Shown here: piece by piece, positions 17,121-26,408 of the stretch
Numbering within the stretch: position 1 is the first letter of the stretch
Layout: each line of letters begins with the position of its first letter
Assembly: GCF_001907295.1 (NCBI RefSeq)
Contig: NZ_MQVR01000003.1
Coordinates: 1 to 64,000 of the forward strand
Length of the DNA stretch: 64,000 nucleotides
From: Bowdeniella nasicola
Lineage (GTDB): Bacteria; Actinomycetota; Actinomycetes; Actinomycetales; Actinomycetaceae
Direction: 5' to 3'
Made by a program: the position numbers and the translations under genes
Notes under the pieces: generated by a model
Seen by the model: only the letters and a program-made list of their open reading frames with translations
Databases searched by the model: none
Told to the model about the DNA's origin: nothing

Positions 17121-18320
17121 CTAGCGGCTGAGCGTGACGACGAGGCCGCGGTGGGCCGAGCGCGGGATCTCGAACGACGCAATCGCCGCGGGCTGCCACA
17201 CGGTGTCGCTGCTGAGCAGCACGTGCGCGCGCGGGACGCCGAGCCACGCCGGCACCGACGCGGGCCACGTCCCGGCCGCCCCGTGCCCGAGCTCCGTCGC
17301 CGCATCACGGCACTGCGAGTGCTTGAGCGGACCCGAGGCCATGGAGGTGGACAGGTCCCCGACGACGATGAGTCCCGAGTTGTCGCACATACTGCCCACG
17401 GCCGCGATATCGCGCTGGAACGGCGCCATGTCCTTGCGATCGCGTTCGGCGACGGCGACGGCGTACAGCGAGGTACCAGCCCCGTCGGTCAGGACGAGCG
17501 CGCCGCCTTGCGTCACGGCGCCGAGGTTCTGGTCGCTGGAGATGCTGCCCGTCGAGGCAACCCGGAAGTTCGTCGTCGCCGTGTTGCTGATGACGAACAG
17601 ATTCCCTGTGTTGGGCTGAATATCGAAGGGGCCGAGTTTGCGTTCGACCATCTTGTCGACAAGCGCCTGGGCGTAGCCCTCTCCGGCGTTCGCGATGACG
17701 ACGACGTCGGGGGCGGCGCGCACGAGGTCCCGGACGATGGCATCGTGAACGGCGGTATCGCCCTCGACGTTGAGCTGGGCGAGGACGAGCCGCGTCGGCA
17801 CCGCAGGGGCCGCACCCTCGCCCTCGGCCGCGCCTTCGCCGTCGGGCTTCTCCCCCTCTGCCCGGCTCTCGCCGTCGGGCTTCTCCCCCTCGGCGTTCGC
17901 TCCGTCGGTGGCGCCCTCGCCGTCGGCAACTTCGCCCTGGGTCGGCGCCGCAGTCGCCTCCGCAGCAACGACTCGCGGTGGGCTCGTCAGGCCCGCGTCG
18001 ACCGCCCGATAGATGTGCACCCCACCAGCGAGCCCCGCGGCGAGCCCGAACACCAGCAGCGCCGCCGTGCCCCCGGCCCGCACGCGCCAGACGCCGACGC
18101 CAAGAAAAATAATCCCGAGCAGCGCCAGCGTCACGCCGGTCATGATCGGAAAGTCAATGAGCTGGGAGTACGGGAAGGCCGTCGACGAGCCGAACTTCGC
18201 GAGGTTCGGCGTGAGCGTGTCGGGCGCGGTCGTGCTGAGGGCACCGAACGACAGCGCACCGGCGAGGCACCATGCGGCGACCCGGAGCAGCCTGAGGGGA
18301 GAGCGGCGTGGCTCGGACAT
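17121..18320 (-). CDS. Membrane protein with degenerate endonuclease/exonuclease/phosphatase (EEP) fold
   Basis: A 399-residue protein: two to three N-terminal transmembrane helices (residues about 10-110), a repetitive acidic linker (about 115-170) with two near-identical GEKPDGE units, then an EEP-like domain starting RLVLAQLNVEGD. The layout is that of VanJ-type membrane EEP proteins. The expected catalytic motifs are altered: VVIAN replaces the usual LQE, VVGDLST replaces GDFN, and PRSAHRG replaces SDH. It is therefore probably not a working hydrolase. The ATG at 18320 follows TACGCT by 6 nt. Fold assignment rests on motif order, so moderate confidence. Confidence 0.7.
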   Translation of the reverse strand: MSEPRRSPLRLLRVAAWCLAGALSFGALSTTAPDTLTPNLAKFGSSTAFPYSQLIDFPIMTGVTLALLGIIFLGVGVWRVRAGGTAALLVFGLAAGLAGGVHIYRAVDAGLTSPPRVVAAEATAAPTQGEVADGEGATDGANAEGEKPDGESRAEGEKPDGEGAAEGEGAAPAVPTRLVLAQLNVEGDTAVHDAIVRDLVRAAPDVVVIANAGEGYAQALVDKMVERKLGPFDIQPNTGNLFVISNTATTNFRVASTGSISSDQNLGAVTQGGALVLTDGAGTSLYAVAVAERDRKDMAPFQRDIAAVGSMCDNSGLIVVGDLSTSMASGPLKHSQCRDAATELGHGAAGTWPASVPAWLGVPRAHVLLSSDTVWQPAAIASFEIPRSAHRGLVVTLSR

Positions 18321-18326
18321 GTGACC

Positions 18327-18332
18327 AGCGTA
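18327..18332 (-). promoter_or_regulatory. -10 box (TACGCT) of leaderless EEP-like gene
   Basis: TACGCT, six bases, then the ATG at 18320; no ribosome-binding site. Confidence 0.45.
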
Positions 18333-18413
18333 ACCAAGAGGGACGACATGCAGGCGACGATGGTGCGCGCACGCAGCCGCGAGTGGTGAACGAGCCTGCC
18401 TGCACGTGTGTAT

Positions 18414-19775
18414 TCAGGCGCGTGCGAGAGACGATGAGTCTCGCGTCGAGTGCCAACTGCCGTCGCGGTAGTACGTCGACCAGGACCCCTCGGCCCCGAG
18501 CACCTCGAAGCCGAGCTGCTCGTTGATCGCCCACATGTGGGAGTTCACCTCGGCATTCCACGTCACGAGGCGTTCCACCGGCAACCCGCGCTGCTGGGCC
18601 TCCTCGGCGCTCACCGCGAGGAACCGCTCCAGGTTGGCGAGCTTGATCGTCATCCCCAACCGATGACCGCGATGCTCGCGATGCACCCAGGTATCCTCCT
18701 GGGTTGCCCCGACGGACGTTGTGCGCCGCACAATCGTCGTGTATGCGACGAGCCGCCCACTCGGCACGTGCCGCACCGCCGTCGTGTACGACGTTAGGTT
18801 GCGGGTCAACATCCGCTGGTCGATCTCGCGCACTTTCTCGGCCGTAAACGTCGTCGGTTCCTCGTCATCGCCCTTCGGGATATCGGCCGAGAACTCGGTG
18901 TACATGGCGGCGACATCGTCGACGAGTTCGTCCGGCGTCGCCCCCGAATAGTGCACGAGCTCGTATTCGTCGCGGTAATGGTCGGCAAGACCGTCGGCGA
19001 GTTCACGCATGTGTTCGGTCAGGGCGGCTCGACGGTCGGGGTCGTCCAATTTGGTAAGGCCCGAGAACCGCTCGACCATGACGAGGCCGAAGCCGCGCCG
19101 CAGCAGGAAACCGGTCGCGCCTGCCTCGCAATCCAGTGCGCCGGGGCCCTGCAGCGGCCGGGCCGCGTTCGGCGCGTCGACCTCGATGGTTTTCCCGACG
19201 GTCCAGGCGCCGATGCGGGTGCGCTCGGCGGCAAGAATCATGTCCCGGCCGACGTCGATCAGCCGGCTGCCAAGGCCGCGGCGACGCCTAACCGGGTCGA
19301 CCCAGACGTCGAGCCAGCCCTGGTCGAGGTTGCTCGCCAGCGGCAAGACAACCTCCATGAGGCCGACGATGTGGGCGGGATCCAAAGCGTCGAACTCGGC
19401 TGCTACGGACGACGTGTCGGCGTCGTTCCCTGCTTCCTCGGCAACCTCGGGCGCTTCGACGACGAAGGCCGGTGATTCGGCCGGAAGGTCGTCGGCACCT
19501 AGCTCGCCGGCCGCACGCTCGCCGGCCCCACCTGCGCCAACGTCATCAGCGAGGACGACGACGTAGCTCAGGTCCTGCTGCATCGACGAGACCGGCTGGG
19601 CGCTGTTCTTGCGGTACGTCTCGGCGTCCGCCGAAATGAAGTCGGCGTGGCCGAGGGCCTCAATCATGCGCGCGCGCTGCGCGTCGTAGTAGCGCTGCCA
19701 GGCGCCCGACAGCGGGACGTCGAGGTTGATCTGGTCGCCCGCGGGCACGCGCACAAGGCGCACAGTTGTCGTCAT
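18414..19775 (-). CDS. Tandem GNAT-domain acetyltransferase
   Basis: A 453-residue cytosolic protein with two GNAT folds. The first has the acetyl-CoA loop VDPVRRRRGLGSRLIDVGRDM at about residue 160; the second has VHREHRGHRLGMTIKLANLERF at about residue 370, followed by WNAEVNSHMWAINEQLGFEV. A strongly acidic Ala/Glu/Asp insert separates the strands of the first domain (about residues 80-125). Actinobacteria carry many tandem GNATs of unknown substrate; MshD is one relative with this layout but the motifs do not identify this as MshD. A decayed second copy lies at 20911-21551. The ATG at 19775 follows TAACCT by 7 nt. Confidence 0.9.
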   Translation of the reverse strand: MTTTVRLVRVPAGDQINLDVPLSGAWQRYYDAQRARMIEALGHADFISADAETYRKNSAQPVSSMQQDLSYVVVLADDVGAGGAGERAAGELGADDLPAESPAFVVEAPEVAEEAGNDADTSSVAAEFDALDPAHIVGLMEVVLPLASNLDQGWLDVWVDPVRRRRGLGSRLIDVGRDMILAAERTRIGAWTVGKTIEVDAPNAARPLQGPGALDCEAGATGFLLRRGFGLVMVERFSGLTKLDDPDRRAALTEHMRELADGLADHYRDEYELVHYSGATPDELVDDVAAMYTEFSADIPKGDDEEPTTFTAEKVREIDQRMLTRNLTSYTTAVRHVPSGRLVAYTTIVRRTTSVGATQEDTWVHREHRGHRLGMTIKLANLERFLAVSAEEAQQRGLPVERLVTWNAEVNSHMWAINEQLGFEVLGAEGSWSTYYRDGSWHSTRDSSSLARA

Positions 19776-19857
19776 ACTGGCCAGGTTAGAGCGCGGCAAA
19801 GCATGCTCTCAAGCGATTATCGCCCCCGGGCCGGGCCATCGCTTGACCGCCCGCGCG

Positions 19858-20847
19858 TTACTTCTCGTCGGTGATGGGACGTGCGCGAAGGATCGCGGCC
19901 AGCAGCGCCCCCGACAGGTTGTGCCAGACGGAGAAGATCGCGGCCGGCAGCGCGGCGAGCGGCGAGATGAACGTCGCCGCGAGCGTCGCCGCCAGACCCG
20001 AGTTCTGCATGCCGACCTCGACGGCTGTCGCGCGGCAGGCCGCCTCGCGCTGGCAGGTGACCTTCGCGAGCCCGTAGCCAAGCCCGTAGCCGAGCGCGTT
20101 ATGCAGGACGACGGCGAGCATGATGATGCCCGCGGCGGCGGCAATCTTGTCGGCCGAACCTGCGACGACGGCCATGACGACGCCCGTGATACCCGCGACC
20201 GACAGCCACGGCAGCGCCGGCAGCACGGCCGCAACGACGCGCGGGATGAGCAGCCGCAGCACGAGGCCCGCGATCACCGGGATGAGGACGACCTTGACGA
20301 TCGACAGCGCCATCGCCGACCCGCTCACGTCCATCCGCTGGCCGGCGAGCCACAGTGCAAGCAGCGGCGTAAAGATCGGGGCGAGCAGCGTCGAGATCGA
20401 CGTCATCGTCACCGACAGGGCGACGTCGCCTTTCGCGAGGTAGGTGACGACGTTCGACGATGTGCCGCCGGGCGCGCAGCCGACGAGGATGACGCCGACG
20501 GCGAGCTCTGGCGGGAGCGCAAGGACGGTCGCGATCGCCCAGCCCGCGAGCGGCATGATGACGTACTGCGCGACGACGCCCAGCAGCACAGGCACGGGGC
20601 GCTTGGCGACAAGCACGAAGTCCGGCGGCGTGAGTGTCAGGCCCATCGCGAACATGATGACGCCGAGCATCGTCGTCACCCATGGGCCGAGCGCGGGGGC
20701 GATCGAGCCGGGGGCAAGATAGGCGACGACGGCGCCGAGGATCACGAGGACCGGGAAGACGCTGACGGCGAGTTTGGCGTTGTGCTCGGTCGCGGCGTCG
20801 GAGCCGGCCGGAGCGGTCGAGGAGGAGTGCGACGTGCTGGTGCTCAT
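19858..20847 (-). CDS. Bile acid:sodium symporter (BASS) family transporter
   Basis: A 329-residue membrane protein with about ten helices after a 25-residue polar Ser/Thr-rich N-terminus. Family hallmarks are the crossing-helix motifs VGCAPGGTSSNVVTYLAKGDVALSV and AVEVGMQNSGLAATLA. Bacterial members (YocS, PanS type) take up organic anions such as pantoate or keto acids with sodium; the substrate here is unknown. It is monocistronic, between the intact tandem GNAT and the remnant of its paralogue. Confidence 0.93.
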   Translation of the reverse strand: MSTSTSHSSSTAPAGSDAATEHNAKLAVSVFPVLVILGAVVAYLAPGSIAPALGPWVTTMLGVIMFAMGLTLTPPDFVLVAKRPVPVLLGVVAQYVIMPLAGWAIATVLALPPELAVGVILVGCAPGGTSSNVVTYLAKGDVALSVTMTSISTLLAPIFTPLLALWLAGQRMDVSGSAMALSIVKVVLIPVIAGLVLRLLIPRVVAAVLPALPWLSVAGITGVVMAVVAGSADKIAAAAGIIMLAVVLHNALGYGLGYGLAKVTCQREAACRATAVEVGMQNSGLAATLAATFISPLAALPAAIFSVWHNLSGALLAAILRARPITDEK

Positions 20848-20910
20848 GGCGGCAGTGTGGTCCGCACAAAGGTTTTTCCGCTTAATCGCCCGCCACGTGA
20901 GACTGCGTGG

Positions 20911-21551
20911 TCAGTTAGTCACCGTCGGCTGGCGGCTCGCATGCCAGGCGTCGTCGTAGAAAAAGGACCGCCACTCCCCTTCCGCTTCTCCGCGACGGCG
21001 GCGAGGAGGTCGTCCGGGGCCGGGCTTTGCCAGTGGCACAGCTCGTAGTCGTCGCGATGCGCATCGGCGATGGCGGCGGCCAGCGCGCTGCTGGACTCGG
21101 TCAGCTCGGCGAGGCGCGCGGCGTCGGGGTCGGCGGGATCGCAGGGCGCGGTGCACGTCTACGCGGTGAGGCGCGTTCGTCCGTCGTCGACGAGTGACGC
21201 GCTGGCGGTGGCGATGATGGCCGAGCCGAGGCCGCGGCCGCGGCAGGCGGGGTCGATCCAGACGTGCAGGTCAGCGCTCGTGGTGTTGGCGACCAGCGGC
21301 AGATTGATTCCGGACGTGCCGACGAGGCGTGCGGGGTCGAGAGCCTCGAAATCCTCGGCGGTCGCAGCGTCGGCGAATCTGACGTCGGGCGGAGCATCGT
21401 CGGGCAGCAGGTCCGCATTGCCGAATTCCTCGACGAACTGGGCCTGCTTGAGCTCGAAGAATCGTTGCCACGCGTCCCCGCGCGTGGCGCAGGTACGGGC
21501 GAGAAAAAGAGTTCCGCGCCTGCCCGGCGTACGTGGCAGACTGGAGCGCAT
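20911..21551 (-). pseudogene. Decayed paralogue of the tandem GNAT protein
   Basis: Three pieces in different frames line up with the intact tandem GNAT at 18414-19775. The first (from about 21551) has DAWQRFFELKQAQFVEEFGN and FEALDPARLVGTSGINLPL, then the acetyl-CoA loop RGRGLGSAIIATASASL, ending at 21159. The second (about 21120-20990) reads DPDAARLAELTESSSALAAA then HRDDYELCHWQSPAPDDLL, matching DPDRRAALTEHMRELADGLA and RDEYELVHYSGATPDELV. The third (ending 20911) is EGEWRSFFYDDAWHASRQ against EGSWSTYYRDGSWHSTRD. About 45 residues are missing between the first two pieces and most of the second GNAT domain is gone. Confidence 0.8.
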
Positions 21552-24500
21552 GCCCGACAATCCGCCGTCCCCCGAGCGTGCCCGCGAACCGCAGCGCGGT
21601 CGTGGGCGCGGGCGCGGATCGCGTCGGCGCCGCTCTGCCCCCACCGGGCCGCGAGCATTCACCCCCGAGGAACTCGGCGTTCGGGCCGCGGCGATCCCCG
21701 AGATCACCTACCCCGCCGAGCTGCCGGTATCCGCCCGCCGCGACGATATCGCCGCGGCGATCCGCGATCACCAGGTCGTCATCGTCGCCGGCGAGACCGG
21801 CTCCGGTAAGACGACGCAGCTGCCGAAAATCTGCCTCGAGCTGGGGCGCGGCATCACCGGCCTGATCGGCCACACGCAGCCGCGGCGCATCGCCGCGCGC
21901 TCCGTCGCCGAACGCATCGCGCATGAGCTCGGCACGCAGCTCGGCGGCGTCATCGGCTACCAGGTGCGCTTCACCGAGCAGGTCTCGGAGGCGACGCTGC
22001 TCAAGCTCATGACCGACGGCATCCTGCTCGCCGAAATCCAGTCTGATCCAGACCTGCGGCGCTACGACACGATCATCATCGACGAGGCCCATGAGCGCAG
22101 CCTCAACATCGACTTCCTGCTCGGCTACCTCACGCGCCTGCTGCCGCGTCGGCCCGACCTGAAGGTCATCATCACCTCCGCGACGATCGACTCGGAGCGT
22201 TTCGCGGAACATTTCGCCGATGCCGCCGGGCGACCCGCGCCGATCATCGAGGTCTCGGGGCGGACGTATCCCGTCGAGATCCGCTATCGGCCGCTGGTGC
22301 GCGAGGAAGAGGACGTCGACCAGGTCACCGGGATCTGCGACGCCGTCACCGAACTCATGGCCGAGGGCCCGGGCGATATTCTCGTCTTCCTCGCCGGCGA
22401 GGCCGACATCCGCGACGCCGACGCGGCCCTGCGCGACATGCTGAAAGACCGCTATCTTCCGGCGGGCCAGGGCGGCCAGCGCGGCCGGCGTCCCGACGCC
22501 GTCGAGGTTCTGCCCCTGTATGCGCGCCTGTCGAGCGCCGAGCAGCATCGGATCTTCCAGCCGCACGAATCGCGACGCATCGTCCTCGCGACGAACGTCG
22601 CGGAAACGTCGCTCACCGTCCCCGGCATCCGCTACGTCATCGATCCCGGAAACGCCCGCATCTCGCGGTTTTCCAGCCGCACGAAGGTCCAGCGTCTGCC
22701 GATCGAGCCGGTCAGCCAGGCCAGCGCCAACCAGCGCTCGGGGCGCTGCGGCCGCGTCGCCGACGGTATCGCCATCCGGCTGTATTCGCGCGCGGATTTC
22801 GACTCCCGCCCGGAGTTCACCGAGCCGGAAATCCTGCGGACCTCGCTCGCATCCGTCATCTTGCAGATGGCCTCGCTCGGGCTCGGGCGCGTCGCCGATT
22901 TCCCGTTCGTCGATCCGCCCGACGCGAAGGCCGTGCGCGACGGCGTCCAGCTGCTGACGGAAATCGGCGCGCTCGCTGACGGCGCCCCCGGCTCGCCCGC
23001 GCGCCTCACGCCCGTTGGCAAGCAGCTCGCCCGGCTGCCGATCGACCCGCGCCTCGGGCGCATGGTGCTCGCGGCCAAGGAGGCCGGCTGCGTCAGCGAA
23101 ATCGTCGTCATCGTAGCCGCCCTGTCGTGTCAGGACGTGCGCGAACGCCCCACCGAAAAGCGCGACGTCGCCGACCCGCTGCACGCCCGCTTTACCGACC
23201 CCACGTCGGATTTCCTCGCCTACCTGAACCTGTGGCGCTACCTGCGCACACAGCAGCAGTTGCTGTCCAGCTCGGCGTTTCGGCGCCTGTGCCGCGCCGA
23301 GTTCCTCAACTATTTGCGCTTCCGCGAATGGCAGGATGTCGTGCGCCAGCTGCAGCAGCTCGCCCGCCCGCTCGGCCTGCGGCTGCACCAGCTGTCGCTG
23401 CCGAGCTCGCGCGACATCATCGAGGCCGGCGGCGACGTCGCCATGGCCTGCATCGCCACCACCGCGGCAGAACACACAGCCAGCGCCGATGCGATCCACC
23501 GCTCGCTGCTGGTCGGCCTGCTGTCGAACGTCGGCAGCTGGGATGAGAAAAAACGCGATTATCTCGGTGCGCGCGGCACTCATTTCATCGTCTGGCCGGG
23601 CTCTGGCCTCGCGAAGAAGCGCTACTCGTGGGTGATGGTGGCCGAGCTCGTGGAAACGAGCCGGCTGTTCGCCCGCACCGTCGCTCGCATCGACGAATCC
23701 TGGATCGAGGAGTGCGGCGAGCACCTCATCAAACGCCAGTACTCGGAGCCGTTCTGGTCGGCCAAGCGCGGCGCGGCGATGGTGCACGAAAAAGTGATGC
23801 TCTACGGCCTGACCATCATCGCGGACCGCGTCGTGCCCCTCACGCGCGTCGGGACGGATGCCGCGCGGGAGATCGCGCGCGAGATGTTCATCCGCGAGGC
23901 CCTCGTCGACGGGAAATGGCGCACCTTCCACCCGTTCGTCAAGCACAACGAGGAGGTCCTCGCCGACGCCCGGAAACTCGCCGAACGCACGCGGCGCCTA
24001 GATCTGCTCGCCGACGAGGAGACCCGCGAAAAGTTTTTCGCCGAGCGGATCCCCGACGATATCGTCTCTACGCGGCATTTCGACGCGTGGTTCAAGCGCG
24101 CGCGGCGCGAGGACACGGAGCTGCTGAACTATCCGACGTCGCTCCTGCTGCCCAATGCCGATGAGATCGACGAGGCGGACTTCCCCACCGAGGTGACGCA
24201 GGGCGACATTACGTTGCCGCTGTCGTATGAGTTCCGGCCGGGGGCGCATGCCGATGGGATCACGGTGACGATTCCTGCGGCGGTGCTCGGGCAGGTACGG
24301 CCGAACCCGTTCACCTGGGTCGTGCCGGGCTACTGGGAGGAACTCACGGTCGCGGCGATTCGCGCGCTGCCGAAGCCCATTCGCAAGCACCTCGTGCCCG
24401 CGCCCGAGACGGCGCGCACGCTGCGCTCGCTGCTGCCGGACTACGACGAGGTGTCGGGAGGGATTGACGCCGACGGTAATGAGACACCGAGCTTCTTCGA

Positions 24501-25707
24501 GGTGGTGGCGCGGCTCGCCCAGCAGGTGAGCGGGATTGAGGTGCCAGTCGACTCATTCGACGTCGAGCGGCTGCCGAGCCACCTGAGGGTCGTGTTCCGC
24601 GTCATCTCCGAGCGCGGTGCGGTGCTCGAAGAAGGGACGGATCTTGCCGATCTGCAACGGCGGCTCGCTCCGGCCTCGCGCGACGCTGTTGCCTCGGCGG
24701 TGCGGGCGGCCTTCGCCGAGCAGCCTGCCGCGCAGGCCCCTGCGGCATCGAACGCGAGCGCCGCACCGGCCACCCCCGACCAGTCCGCCATCGACGAGAT
24801 CGTTGGCCTCACGCAGTGGCCGGCGGATTACCCCACGCTGCCCGTACACGTGGAGACGACCACGGCCCACGGGATGCGAGTGCGCGGCTATCCCGCCCTC
24901 GTCGCGGCCGGGCCAATCAAGGGCGAAGCACCCTACAGCGCGAACCTGCGCATCCTCGCCGACGCGGGTGAGCAGGCGGCCCGCCACGCCGCCGGCATCG
25001 CGCGCCTCGTCGCCCTGAACTCGGCGCTCCCGCTCGGGCGCGTCACCTCCCGCTGGACAGGCGCCGAGGCCCTCGCCCTGGCCGCCTCCCCCTACGCCAG
25101 CACGGAGGCGCTCGTCGCCGACGCCCAGCTCGCCGCCGCCAGCCACCTCATCGAAACAGCCCCGGACGGCGTGCCCCGCTCCCCCATGACGCGCTCGGAC
25201 TTCGAGTCCCTCCTCGCCCACGTCAAGGCGCGTATCGAGGATGAGCTCTACCGCGTGCTCGGCGGCGTCGTCGAGGTGCTCAACGCTCAGCGCGAGGTGC
25301 TGGCAGCCGTCAAAGCCGCGAACTCCCTCGCCCTGCTGCACACCGTCCAGGACGTGCGCGAGCAGGTTGCCGACCTCGTCTACCCCGGCTTCATTTCCGC
25401 CACGGGCGCCGATCGCATCCGTGATATCGCCCGCTACCTCAACGGCGCCGCCGCACGCCTTAAGCGAGCCGAGTCCAACGTCCACGGCGATCAGACCGCT
25501 GCCTGGCAAGTCACCCAAATCGTCGACGAGTACGACGAAGCTGTGCGCACCGCCGAAGGCCTGCCAATCGATCTGCAGCGCGAACGCACCCTGAGCGAAG
25601 TCCGATGGATGATCGAAGAGCTGCGGATTTCACTGTTCGCCCAACAACTCGGCACCCGCGGCAAGGTCAGCGCCCAGCGCATCAGGAAAAAGCTCGCAGC
25701 GCTCTAA
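21550..25707 (+). CDS. hrpA: ATP-dependent RNA helicase HrpA (DEAH box)
   Basis: A 1385-residue cytosolic DEAH-box RNA helicase, similar in length to E. coli HrpA (about 1300). A basic N-terminal tail rich in Arg/Gly is followed by motif I VAGETGSGKTTQLPK (about residue 78), motif Ia HTQPRRIAARS, motif II IIDEAHERSLNIDF (about 177), motif III ITSATID, motif V ATNVAETSLTVPGIRYVID and motif VI QRSGRCGRVADG. HA2/OB-fold regions and the long HrpA-specific C-terminal domain (DUF3418-like) follow. Such enzymes act on mRNA and stalled ribosomes. I set the start at the ATG at 21550 (GGAG 3 nt upstream, CAGACT 7 nt upstream); the frame extends to 21070 but that part overlaps the GNAT remnant. Confidence 0.95.
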   Translation: MPDNPPSPERAREPQRGRGRGRGSRRRRSAPTGPRAFTPEELGVRAAAIPEITYPAELPVSARRDDIAAAIRDHQVVIVAGETGSGKTTQLPKICLELGRGITGLIGHTQPRRIAARSVAERIAHELGTQLGGVIGYQVRFTEQVSEATLLKLMTDGILLAEIQSDPDLRRYDTIIIDEAHERSLNIDFLLGYLTRLLPRRPDLKVIITSATIDSERFAEHFADAAGRPAPIIEVSGRTYPVEIRYRPLVREEEDVDQVTGICDAVTELMAEGPGDILVFLAGEADIRDADAALRDMLKDRYLPAGQGGQRGRRPDAVEVLPLYARLSSAEQHRIFQPHESRRIVLATNVAETSLTVPGIRYVIDPGNARISRFSSRTKVQRLPIEPVSQASANQRSGRCGRVADGIAIRLYSRADFDSRPEFTEPEILRTSLASVILQMASLGLGRVADFPFVDPPDAKAVRDGVQLLTEIGALADGAPGSPARLTPVGKQLARLPIDPRLGRMVLAAKEAGCVSEIVVIVAALSCQDVRERPTEKRDVADPLHARFTDPTSDFLAYLNLWRYLRTQQQLLSSSAFRRLCRAEFLNYLRFREWQDVVRQLQQLARPLGLRLHQLSLPSSRDIIEAGGDVAMACIATTAAEHTASADAIHRSLLVGLLSNVGSWDEKKRDYLGARGTHFIVWPGSGLAKKRYSWVMVAELVETSRLFARTVARIDESWIEECGEHLIKRQYSEPFWSAKRGAAMVHEKVMLYGLTIIADRVVPLTRVGTDAAREIAREMFIREALVDGKWRTFHPFVKHNEEVLADARKLAERTRRLDLLADEETREKFFAERIPDDIVSTRHFDAWFKRARREDTELLNYPTSLLLPNADEIDEADFPTEVTQGDITLPLSYEFRPGAHADGITVTIPAAVLGQVRPNPFTWVVPGYWEELTVAAIRALPKPIRKHLVPAPETARTLRSLLPDYDEVSGGIDADGNETPSFFEVVARLAQQVSGIEVPVDSFDVERLPSHLRVVFRVISERGAVLEEGTDLADLQRRLAPASRDAVASAVRAAFAEQPAAQAPAASNASAAPATPDQSAIDEIVGLTQWPADYPTLPVHVETTTAHGMRVRGYPALVAAGPIKGEAPYSANLRILADAGEQAARHAAGIARLVALNSALPLGRVTSRWTGAEALALAASPYASTEALVADAQLAAASHLIETAPDGVPRSPMTRSDFESLLAHVKARIEDELYRVLGGVVEVLNAQREVLAAVKAANSLALLHTVQDVREQVADLVYPGFISATGADRIRDIARYLNGAAARLKRAESNVHGDQTAAWQVTQIVDEYDEAVRTAEGLPIDLQRERTLSEVRWMIEELRISLFAQQLGTRGKVSAQRIRKKLAAL

Positions 25708-25715
25708 GCGCCTTC

Positions 25716-25744
25716 GGCCGGAGCAGCCTTCATTGCTGCCGGCC
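25716..25744 (+). terminator. Possible hairpin terminator after hrpA
   Basis: GGCCGG and GCAGC pair with GCTGCCGGCC with a one-base bulge and a short loop, starting 9 nt after the hrpA stop. No T tract follows, so it is only a candidate. Confidence 0.35.
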
Positions 25745-25995
25745 TCGTTGCCGCGGGACGAACCGCATCGAGAATAGGCACGCTATACGAGTCTCGAATC
25801 TCTGCAGCGGCTAGACAACCAGCATAGGGACACCCCGGTGGATCGAGGATGTCTACAACCGACACCGACACCGCGGACGGCTACGAGTGACCCGTAAACC
25901 ATGGCCACCGCATAATCGAATCACTGACCTTAGAGAGCGACACAAAAGCCACTTATACACAATTTGCGGAAAAGCCCATCGGCTGTCTCCCCGGC
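25745..25995. other. Gene-poor stretch after hrpA
   Basis: About 250 bp without a convincing reading frame and visibly poorer in GC than the flanking genes. I see nothing recognisable in it. Confidence 0.5.
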
Positions 25996-26148
25996 CTACC
26001 GAGGCCGTTCAACATGAATCAAGCATTCCAAGTGTTGCTTACCGACACCCAGCTCGCGACCGACCTGCGTCCCCGGATGTTGACTCTCGATTACCAGCCG
26101 AGCCACCTCCCGTCGATGCTCCGCCGTCTAAGCACGACGTTTCTTGCT
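25996..26148 (-). pseudogene. IS3-family transposase (OrfA) remnant
   Basis: Minus-strand translation gives SKKRRA, a TAG stop, then TAEHRREVARLVIESQ, PGTQVGRELGVGKQHLE and CLIHVERPR before another stop. This matches the helix-turn-helix N-terminus of IS3-family OrfA proteins (usual pattern YTAEYRREVARLVIE followed by VARELGVGEQLLGRWV and VERER). The internal TAG replaces the usual aromatic codon. No OrfB, inverted repeats or target duplication are visible nearby, so only this short piece survives. Confidence 0.7.
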
Positions 26149-26408
26149 CTGACTCTGGTCTGCTCTTAGCCACCTTTCCGCGAACGCTGGCCTACTAACG
26201 CAAGTGTCCACGAAGTCCGAATTAGCCCAGAAGTATCGTGCTCGATTCTGTCGGGCTACCTTTATCCAAGCACAGACAAACGCCCCGTTCAGGCCAGCCA
26301 ACATCGACAAACACCAGGATTACATCTCCTGCAACCTGCCGCAGTACTCCCTTACTGGACCCAGAATGCGCGCACGCAGAACTACGAATCTCGCTGATCA
26401 CTCGACGG
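26149..26408. other. Gene-poor stretch with no recognisable feature
   Basis: About 260 bp with lower GC than the flanks. Short frames on both strands have atypical composition and no family resemblance. It may be further debris of the inserted element. Confidence 0.4.

Noticed and set aside
18414-19775. Tandem GNAT as mycothiol synthase (MshD)
   Set aside because: The two-domain layout fits, but length (453 against about 300), the acidic insert and motif details do not support that identity.
21271-23946. 891-codon minus-strand frame opposite hrpA
   Set aside because: Antisense shadow; only its last part overlaps genuine protein-like sequence, which belongs to the GNAT remnant in another frame.
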